Shown one piece after another: positions 21,014 through 25,961 of a stretch of 25,961 nucleotides of DNA. Position 1 is the first letter of the stretch. Each line of letters starts with the position of its first letter. Under the pieces are notes generated by a model. The model had not been told where the DNA came from, did not search any database, and saw only the letters and a list, made by a program, of their open reading frames with translations. The DNA is taken from positions 1 to 25,961 of the IMG/VR virus record IMGVR_UViG_3300021963_000580. One strand, given 5' to 3'. A program made the position numbers and the translations under genes. This DNA is from a virus.

Positions 21014-21385
21014 TTATCGAATGGATTTTTCTATGTTAGTTAATAGGCCTACCTCGTTAATAAATACTTTTCTATCAAATTCTTGCATCTGTTGATGAAT
21101 AGCGTCTCTTACAATAGTTAAAATCTCATTCCCAAATTCACTGCTATATACATGATTGTAGCTAAATTTTGTATTAGTAATTGTAACTTCCATGTCTGTA
21201 ACCTTTATGTAGTAGTGTAGCTTCTCGTTAGACAAATAGTAGACGCTACTCATTGGATTACAAATTAAGTCTACCTCCGTACTAGTTGCCATTTTTCGTA
21301 CTACTTCTAAAAGTTTAGCTTCTTTGTCGTTGTAGATACGCTTTCTTTTGAAAAACTTTTCTATTTTTTGAATAAGTTCGATCAT
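21014..21385 (-). CDS. Hypothetical protein, 123 aa
   Basis: Product begins MIELIQKIEKFFKRKRIYND and is mixed helix and strand, with KVTDMEVTITNTKFSYNHVY as the beta part. The N-terminus has a basic patch (FFKRKR). The start context is AAAACAAAAGGTTATG. It is read with the 109-aa gene. Unknown family. Confidence 0.75.
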   Translation of the reverse strand: MIELIQKIEKFFKRKRIYNDKEAKLLEVVRKMATSTEVDLICNPMSSVYYLSNEKLHYYIKVTDMEVTITNTKFSYNHVYSSEFGNEILTIVRDAIHQQMQEFDRKVFINEVGLLTNIEKSIR

Positions 21386-21400
21386 AACCTTTTGTTTTGT

Positions 21401-21955
21401 TTAATTGAATTTAGATTTAAGTTGTTCATTTTTAATTAAGTTCTGTATTTTTGTCACATACGCAACATCTTCTGCATAGAATTTAGATAAAAACTGATAG
21501 TATTCTTTTTCTGATTTAACATTTCTCAAGTAGCTTGAATAGTATAAAGCATAATCTATTAAAGACTCCGTCCAGCTTTCATAGGAAGCATATCCGTGTT
21601 CTGATCCTATAGCTGATGTTAGTCTAGAGCTTGCTAATTTCATACCAAACATATTATTATTCTCTTTGAATAAATAAGAACGAAAATTGTTTGATTCTAA
21701 TTTTGCCTGTGCTAATACTATATGAGGAAATCTAAAATTTAATCCTGCGATTTCATCAACTAATCTTTCTTCAGAGAACTTATTTACTTCTTTGAGTACA
21801 ATTAGTTTTTGCTCTTCTGGAATGCTGACTTCTTGTTTTGCAGTATAACCAAATACAGTAGTAATTAATGCTGTTAAAATTAACGGCTTTGCTAATAATT
21901 TAAATTTACTTACTTTTTCAAAATTTAAAGAATTCTCATTGAATTTGTATATCAT
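21401..21955 (-). CDS. Membrane-anchored glucosaminidase-like cell-wall hydrolase, 184 aa
   Basis: A membrane helix lies near residues 20-36 (LAKPLILTALITTVFGY). The rest has the glucosaminidase (GH73/FlgJ-like) pattern: FPHIVLAQAKLESNNFRSYL with likely catalytic E87, NNMFGMKL, HGYASYESWTESLIDYALYY and the ending AYVTKIQNLI. It should cut peptidoglycan glycan strands, in the periplasm while tethered to the inner membrane. It is 14 kb away from the NlpC/P60 gene, and has its own promoter (21974-22008). It may be an early-expressed wall enzyme, an SAR-type endolysin or a virion enzyme. Confidence 0.83.
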   Translation of the reverse strand: MIYKFNENSLNFEKVSKFKLLAKPLILTALITTVFGYTAKQEVSIPEEQKLIVLKEVNKFSEERLVDEIAGLNFRFPHIVLAQAKLESNNFRSYLFKENNNMFGMKLASSRLTSAIGSEHGYASYESWTESLIDYALYYSSYLRNVKSEKEYYQFLSKFYAEDVAYVTKIQNLIKNEQLKSKFN

Positions 21956-21973
21956 AATAGTTTTCTTTATTAA

Positions 21974-22008
21974 TTAAATGTACGAATATTTCTGCTGAAT
22001 AGCAACTA
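21974..22008 (-). promoter_or_regulatory. Promoter P6, TTG-N20-TACATTTAA
   Basis: Coding strand reads TAGTTG, 20 nt ending TTCG, then TACATTTAATTAAT. It serves the glucosaminidase-like gene. The -33 box overlaps the stop of the 51-aa gene. Confidence 0.8.
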
Positions 22009-22161
22009 GAATAACTTAAAAAAGTCCGTCTTAATGCTTTTCTCTCGTAATTTTTCATTACGCTCATGTATCTTAACTAAATCATCCGCTACTTTTCTTT
22101 CTAGTGGCTTAGGTCTTTTACCTTTTAACTTAGGTTTTCCTTTTTTCGTATTGTCTTCCAT
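22006..22161 (-). CDS. Small basic protein, 51 aa
   Basis: Translation begins MEDNTKKGKPKLKGKRPKPL, rich in Lys and Pro, then a helix (RKVADDLVKIHERNEKLREK) and a TDFFKLF end. It looks like a small nucleic-acid-binding protein. The start is 3 nt after a TATTTATC box. It lies directly after the HNH gene. Unknown family. Confidence 0.65.
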   Translation of the reverse strand: MEDNTKKGKPKLKGKRPKPLERKVADDLVKIHERNEKLREKSIKTDFFKLF

Positions 22162-22164
22162 ATA

Positions 22165-22174
22165 GATAAATATT
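22165..22174 (-). promoter_or_regulatory. Possible ATATTTATA-class promoter box
   Basis: Coding strand AATATTTATCTATATG runs into the start codon at 22161 with the same 3-nt spacing as the box at 2764-2774. No TTG box lies 20 nt upstream. Weak support. Confidence 0.3.
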
Positions 22175-22811
22175 ACTGGCGAGTAATATACTCATGACCT
22201 ATTGGCTTCTCCTCTTCTTCTTTGTATAGACCTAACGATTTTAAATGCTCTAGATGATACTCATCCAGTTCCCAACTAAACTCTTCTTTAGAAGGTATAT
22301 AATCTTCCATTCCGTCTACTTGAGCATCAGTTATAGGAGATGCTGCATATAGAAATGAACAATTATAACACAAAAATTCTAAATTATCTAAATGATAATT
22401 TCTCTGGTTACCATCTTTATGGTTTAGTATTAGAGGTATCTTATTGTCAATAACTCTTCTTTCACTAAAATCGCATTTATTACATTTCTCTTCAATTAAA
22501 GCTTCAAATATGATTCTTTGTTTTATTTTCTTTGCATCAAAATGCTCTACAGGGACTCTTCCTTCTATCAAGTCCATCAAAGGAGGTTCTTTTCCATTAT
22601 TGACTAAAAATTTAGGAATACCTTTACCTGATTGATTAAGGTGTATTTCAAGTAAAGTTAACCCAGAAGCTTCTTCTTTATATAACTTAGCATACTTTTT
22701 ATAATGGTTGTATGATACATGCAGGTACCTAGCTGCTGCTCGATTTGATCGAGTCATCTTCATTGCACGAAGTATATCTTCTTTAGCTAATATTTTAGAA
22801 GGTCTAGCCAT
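22173..22811 (-). CDS. HNH endonuclease with N-terminal helix-turn-helix, 212 aa
   Basis: Residues 16-45 (RAMKMTRSNRAAARYLHVSY onward) form a helix-turn-helix-like DNA-binding unit. The HNH/zinc core is CNKCDFSERRVIDNKIPLIL with C110 and C113, then NHKDGNQRNYHLDNLEFLCYNC with H131, N-rich loop and C148/C151. This is the usual HNH nuclease with a zinc pair at each side. Such genes are commonly free-standing homing endonucleases in phages, and this one has no intron around it. It could also cut host DNA. Confidence 0.87.
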   Translation of the reverse strand: MARPSKILAKEDILRAMKMTRSNRAAARYLHVSYNHYKKYAKLYKEEASGLTLLEIHLNQSGKGIPKFLVNNGKEPPLMDLIEGRVPVEHFDAKKIKQRIIFEALIEEKCNKCDFSERRVIDNKIPLILNHKDGNQRNYHLDNLEFLCYNCSFLYAASPITDAQVDGMEDYIPSKEEFSWELDEYHLEHLKSLGLYKEEEEKPIGHEYITRQ

Positions 22812-22813
22812 AA

Positions 22814-23224
22814 TTAAGTATCTAGAAGATCTTCTTCTTCCTCTTCTTCTTCTGTATCGTAATCTGCATCATAAACAAAAGCGGATTGATCATCTAACTC
22901 TTCATCATCTACTAAACGTTTTACGATTGGCGTTACCGAGGATGAGACTGGGCTCTCTTCTGTATCAAAATCTATTATTTCGATTTCTCCTACTACTTTT
23001 CTACCCAAAGCATTAGCTTCTAATTCTATTATTCTTTGAGCCTGTTCTTGTGTTATGATTTCTGTATCAGTCCAGATATCATCTCCAGTTCCATAAGTAA
23101 CAGTTCTAGCTAGTAAGGGTTTTTCTGTTGAGCAATTAACACAGAAGTTATATCCGTATTTTTCTTTCCTCAATTTAGGCATCGGTGAGTTGCACTTGGT
23201 GCAAATTATCATCTCTAATTGCAT
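22814..23224 (-). CDS. Zinc-ribbon protein with acidic tail, 136 aa
   Basis: The N-terminal metal site is MIICTKCNSPMPKLRKEKYG then FCVNC, two Cys pairs as in transcription-factor zinc ribbons. The middle is soluble and mixed. The C-terminal tail is strongly acidic (DADYDTEEEEEEEDLLDT). The acidic tail plus ribbon suggests contact with RNA polymerase or nucleic acid. The start may be M1 or M5. The gene has promoter P5. Confidence 0.75.
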   Translation of the reverse strand: MQLEMIICTKCNSPMPKLRKEKYGYNFCVNCSTEKPLLARTVTYGTGDDIWTDTEIITQEQAQRIIELEANALGRKVVGEIEIIDFDTEESPVSSSVTPIVKRLVDDEELDDQSAFVYDADYDTEEEEEEEDLLDT

Positions 23225-23249
23225 ATTATAACCGTTTTAAATTAATGTT

Positions 23250-23285
23250 CATAAAGATATGAATAATAAAGTTCTAAAGCCACTA
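23250..23285 (-). promoter_or_regulatory. Promoter P5, TGG-N20-TATCTTTATG
   Basis: Coding strand reads TAGTGG, 20 nt ending TTCA, then TATCTTTATG. It is the member closest to the Bacteroidota -7 form TAnnTTTG. It serves the zinc-ribbon gene. Confidence 0.75.
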
Positions 23286-23304
23286 CTTTATAAAAAGAAT
23301 TTCC

Positions 23305-23496
23305 TTAAAAAATATTACCGAATTTTTCCTGCACGTACTGTGCTTTTAGTTTTTGAGCTCTTTTTTTAACTGAAGGTTTTACAAATTCTTTACGATCCCT
23401 AAGCTCCTTTACTATCCCGATTTTGTTATGTTTTTGTTTATAAGCTTTTAAAGCTTGATCTAGGGATTTATATTTTTTTATATCTATTAAAATCAT
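23305..23496 (-). CDS. rpsU: Ribosomal protein bS21 homologue, 63 aa
   Basis: The sequence follows the bS21 pattern: YKSLDQALKAYKQKHNKIGI, VKELRDRKEFVKPSVKKRAQ and KLKAQYVQEK. It most resembles Bacteroidota bS21. bS21 sits near the anti-Shine-Dalgarno end of 16S rRNA on the small subunit, and in Bacteroidota takes part in hiding that sequence. Phage bS21 copies are known and are thought to replace the host protein and tune translation. It is 5 bp after the next gene's stop, so it is translated with that gene. Confidence 0.88.
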   Translation of the reverse strand: MILIDIKKYKSLDQALKAYKQKHNKIGIVKELRDRKEFVKPSVKKRAQKLKAQYVQEKFGNIF

Positions 23497-23501
23497 TCTT
23501 T

Positions 23502-23915
23502 TTATTTAAGTAACTCTATAACATCCCAGACTTCTGCAGGAGTTTTAAAATTAAACACCTGGTGTTGTATTTCTCCGGTTCCTATTTTCATATCTAATCG
23601 AACCATTCCGTCCCAATCTTGATCATGAACTAAATCAAATAGGTACAAGTTTATTAATGTTAGTTGTTGTTTATTAAATATCATCTTAAAAAGATTCTCA
23701 ATGACTTGAATAAACTTTTCTTCATACACTGTAGGATCGAGACCTATCTCTTCTTCCATAAAATCTCTTCTATCTTCTATTTCTCTTAATAGAGTCAGGG
23801 TTTCTACAAACAGCTTCTTATTCATAAGATTTCTATCTTGCTCTTTGAGCTTAAGTTTAAATCTAAATTTTAAATAGTTCTTTAGAATTGATCTTAAAGC
23901 AGTATTTTCTTTCAT
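23502..23915 (-). CDS. Hypothetical protein, 137 aa
   Basis: The N-terminus MKENTALRSILKNYLKFRFK is basic and helical, followed by an acidic middle (REIEDRRDFMEEEIGLDPTV) and a strand-rich end (DMKIGTGEIQHQVFNFKTPA). No metal, membrane or nucleotide motif. It is co-transcribed with bS21. Unknown family. Confidence 0.77.
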   Translation of the reverse strand: MKENTALRSILKNYLKFRFKLKLKEQDRNLMNKKLFVETLTLLREIEDRRDFMEEEIGLDPTVYEEKFIQVIENLFKMIFNKQQLTLINLYLFDLVHDQDWDGMVRLDMKIGTGEIQHQVFNFKTPAEVWDVIELLK

Positions 23916-23952
23916 ATCTAATCAATTTAAAGTAACCTGATTAAACACAATA

Positions 23953-24336
23953 CTAAGCTGTTAGCTTATCTTCCGGGGCTTCTTCGGCTGCTGGGGCATT
24001 TGGATTTTGCCCTGATAGAGCTTGACGAACAATCTTATCTATGTATTCAATATAAATAAAGAAGCCGACAATGGTCTTATCTTTTAAGTTACGATCTCTT
24101 TCTACTCTCATACCAAACTCTGCTAGCCCTTTCTCAAGTCTTTCTTCTAATTCAATAGCAATATCGTTCTGTTCTGTTGGAGTGATTGCTCCAAACTGAG
24201 TAGGTAAAAATTGTACTTTGATACCCTTTTTCTGAGGATCTTCGTTTACATCTACCTTCAGGATAAAAGAATGCCCGGCAAAGTTTACTTTTGCCGCTTC
24301 ACTTATTACCTTTTTAATTTCATCAATATAGTTCAT
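23953..24336 (-). CDS. Hypothetical protein, 127 aa
   Basis: The product begins MNYIDEIKKVISEAAKVNFA with alternating strands (FILKVDVNEDPQKKGIKVQF), then a helix (ELEERLEKGLAEFGMRVERD) and an Ala/Pro-rich tail (NPNAPAAEEAPEDKLTA). The tail is likely disordered. A weak promoter-like site lies upstream at 24373-24407. Unknown family. Confidence 0.77.
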   Translation of the reverse strand: MNYIDEIKKVISEAAKVNFAGHSFILKVDVNEDPQKKGIKVQFLPTQFGAITPTEQNDIAIELEERLEKGLAEFGMRVERDRNLKDKTIVGFFIYIEYIDKIVRQALSGQNPNAPAAEEAPEDKLTA

Positions 24337-24372
24337 AGTATTTGAAATGTTTTCAATTATGTAAATAAATAG

Positions 24373-24407
24373 CTTAAGATACTTGTATTAGAGAATTTTG
24401 AGTCTCA
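24373..24407 (-). promoter_or_regulatory. Weak promoter-like site P8
   Basis: Coding strand has TATCTTAAGCTATTT, but the position 20 nt upstream reads GAC, not TTG. Placed before the 127-aa gene and across the end of the glycosyltransferase gene. A variant or a chance match. Confidence 0.4.
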
Positions 24408-25561
24408 TTTAAACGTAATACTGTTACTGTAAGATTCCCTAATCTAAACTTGCCGTTATGTCCTTGCTCTTGAAGTATCTCTGGAAGTATTTGTAAGGCT
24501 TGAAAGTCTTGATTAGTAAAGGTTTTTCTGTCTATCTCTACTACAATATCATCGTAGTCGAATGGATTGCTATACCCTAAGGTGTGCACTCTCTTATGTA
24601 AGTCGTAACTAGTTCTCTTATGCTCATATTCATAGTATGATGCAAATAAGACCCCCATCTCATCATCAATATAGATTCTATCGCACCATGGCTCTAGAGT
24701 ATCTAATAACTGTAAATTACAGCCTTTAATTGCATAGGCTATGTTGTACTTAGGAGGAACAATTGGTTTCATTAGCGACGTGTGTTTAACGTTAGACCCC
24801 CATTTGCGAATAAACTCTCTAGTAGAGCTATTCATAAGCCTTTGCCATTCTTCGTCTTTCTTTTCTCCTACACTTCCATGTTGAAATTGTCCTCCTCTAC
24901 CTGTAAAATGATATACGAGGCTAGCCCAGGGTTGAACAAAGTTAAAGCCGGCTAGTAACATTCTGTTAAAGATATCTGAATCTTCTCTAGCAGATTTTAA
25001 GATAGGATCGTGTCCACCTAACGATAAAAAGTCATCTTTATACATCATCCATGGAGCAAAAATACCCTCTGTTACTATACTTGATTTATTCTCTCTAGCT
25101 ACAAACTTATTAAAAGCCTTTTCTTTAAACTCTTCTGGCCATATTCCAAAATCCATTAGGATTTTTTCTCCTGCGTTTGGATGTAAAGGTGGTTCGATTC
25201 GAGTAGAACAAACTACTGTATTTTTCTGTAACTGGTTCCATGCAAGGTAGTCTGCATCTTTACCTAATATCATATCAGCATGAAATATCATAAAAGCAGC
25301 TGTTGTGCTCTTATCTATACAGTAATCGTATGCTTTTCCTATACCGTAGAGTTCTTTACCTAGTTTAGGATTTACAAAGTACGTTATTTTATACTTATCT
25401 TTATTTTCACGCAACCATTCAACTGTACCGTCGTTGTCTGAATCTACAAATACAATTATATCGTGATCTGGTCTAGATGCATTCTCCCTAATAGAAGGTA
25501 TACAGGTCCTTAAGTACCTTAAATTATTCTTACTAGGGATGCAAAATGTTATTTTATTCAT
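24374..25561 (-). CDS. Family 2 glycosyltransferase with C-terminal extension, 395 aa
   Basis: The GT2 front is MNKITFCIPSKNNLRYLRTC, then HDIIVFVDSDNDGTVEWLRE and AAFMIFHADMIL, in which HADM is the DxD-like site. LKSAREDSDIFNRMLLAGFN is the acceptor-side 'ED' motif. The catalytic part ends near residue 245. Residues 250-395 form an extra domain (IAYAIKGCNLQLLDTLEPWC onward) of unknown function, perhaps for acceptor binding. The ATG overlaps the stop of the next glycosyltransferase by 3 bp. It would add a sugar in the cytoplasm to an unknown acceptor. Confidence 0.85.
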   Translation of the reverse strand: MNKITFCIPSKNNLRYLRTCIPSIRENASRPDHDIIVFVDSDNDGTVEWLRENKDKYKITYFVNPKLGKELYGIGKAYDYCIDKSTTAAFMIFHADMILGKDADYLAWNQLQKNTVVCSTRIEPPLHPNAGEKILMDFGIWPEEFKEKAFNKFVARENKSSIVTEGIFAPWMMYKDDFLSLGGHDPILKSAREDSDIFNRMLLAGFNFVQPWASLVYHFTGRGGQFQHGSVGEKKDEEWQRLMNSSTREFIRKWGSNVKHTSLMKPIVPPKYNIAYAIKGCNLQLLDTLEPWCDRIYIDDEMGVLFASYYEYEHKRTSYDLHKRVHTLGYSNPFDYDDIVVEIDRKTFTNQDFQALQILPEILQEQGHNGKFRLGNLTVTVLRLNETQNSLIQVS

Positions 25562-25961
25562 TATTTAATTCCATTTACCATTCCGTAAGTATCAAAGATC
25601 GGAAGACCATTCCACTTACTATAAAATTTTCTTACGTTTTCTGCTTCTGCTCTTTTTTGTCTCTCTGAAGATTGACCTCCATTCTCTTCTAATCGATGGC
25701 TTCCTCTTGCTCCGAAATGCCATACTACAGATTTAGAAGGCATTACAAACTCTACTCCTGCTTGCTTCATTCTTAAAAATAAATCTACATCATCCCAGCT
25801 AGTAGGAGCAAACAAAGGATCATTGCCTCCAATTTCATCCCATACAGATTTCTTAACTAAGCCTGAAACTCCTTCTCCTTTTGGTATCTGAAAGTCATTA
25901 AGTAAAGCAAACTCTATAGCATATTCTTCTAATCTTTCTTTATCAAAATCGTTTGCGTAAG
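25561..25961 (-). CDS. Family 2 glycosyltransferase, N-terminus cut by window edge
   Basis: The frame is open to the right edge, so the true start is outside the window; an in-frame TTG at 25815 is not the start. Visible are EGVSGLVKKSVWDEIGG, FAPTSWDDVDLFLRMKQAGV (the 'ED'-type acceptor motif, here DDVDL) and SVVWHFGARGSHRLEENGG. This is the C-terminal half of a GT2 enzyme of about the usual size. Its stop overlaps the following GT2 ATG, so the two act together. The sugar donor cannot be told. Confidence 0.85.
   Translation of the reverse strand, partial: YANDFDKERLEEYAIEFALLNDFQIPKGEGVSGLVKKSVWDEIGGNDPLFAPTSWDDVDLFLRMKQAGVEFVMPSKSVVWHFGARGSHRLEENGGQSSERQKRAEAENVRKFYSKWNGLPIFDTYGMVNGIK

Noticed and set aside
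22173-22811. Intron or intein linked to the HNH nuclease
   Set aside because: Neighbouring genes are intact and no split gene or intron-like structure was seen.
24083-24091. Promoter-like TAACTTAAA with preceding TCG inside a gene
   Set aside because: The position 20 nt upstream is GGT and the site is inside the 127-aa gene.

Overview
The window is AT-rich and every gene I can support lies on the minus strand, so transcription runs from right to left. Most of it (about 2.4-26.0 kb) looks like the accessory/early part of a large tailed-phage genome infecting a member of the Bacteroidota. The genes are tightly packed and small, with 1-4 bp start/stop overlaps. They include a DUF932 protein, an HNH endonuclease, a phage-type bS21, cell-wall lytic enzymes, tiny membrane proteins and many surface-chemistry enzymes. 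A Bacteroidota host is suggested by the TonB-receptor type, the bS21 sequence, and a promoter family (TTG - exactly 20 nt - TAnnTT) that resembles the Bacteroidota -33/-7 pattern. I recognised no terminase, capsid, portal or tail gene, so the phage assignment is an inference from context. No rRNA, tRNA or CRISPR was seen.

Layout from left to right: (1) 1-2333, a 5'-complete but 3'-truncated TonB-dependent receptor whose serine codons (TCA preferred) differ from the phage-like genes (TCT preferred). (2) 2407-5264, small membrane and unknown proteins, a zinc-ribbon protein and an HExxH metallopeptidase-like protein. (3) 5315-8064, an envelope/lysis-like block with a secreted NlpC/P60 peptidase and several one-helix proteins. 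(4) 8100-15536, a modification island: two sulfotransferases, an SGNH hydrolase, four 2OG-Fe(II) oxygenase-fold proteins, a radical SAM enzyme, and a 493-aa ATP-grasp-like/Hint protein ending in a Cys/Trp/Tyr-rich peptide. (5) 15538-16777, sulfate activation: DUF2061, a HxGH nucleotidyltransferase and APS kinase. (6) 16774-18505, two glycosyltransferase-like proteins. (7) 18558-24336, early/regulatory-type genes: DUF932, small proteins, a glucosaminidase-like protein, HNH endonuclease, zinc ribbon and bS21. (8) 24374-25961, two GT2 glycosyltransferases, the second cut by the window edge.

Working model: regions 4, 5, 6 and 8 together could make PAPS and use it, with glycosyl transfer, hydroxylation, radical chemistry and esterase steps, to decorate a glycan or a virion protein. 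Three features stand out beyond the gene list. Unrelated island genes share a C-terminal (T/S)-L-I ending encoded by a conserved junction sequence. The Hint domain has an intein-like His-Asn/Ser-Cys junction directly before the unusual C-terminal peptide. Nine promoters share an invariant 20-nt spacer, two of them positioned so that the mRNA would begin at or near the start codon.
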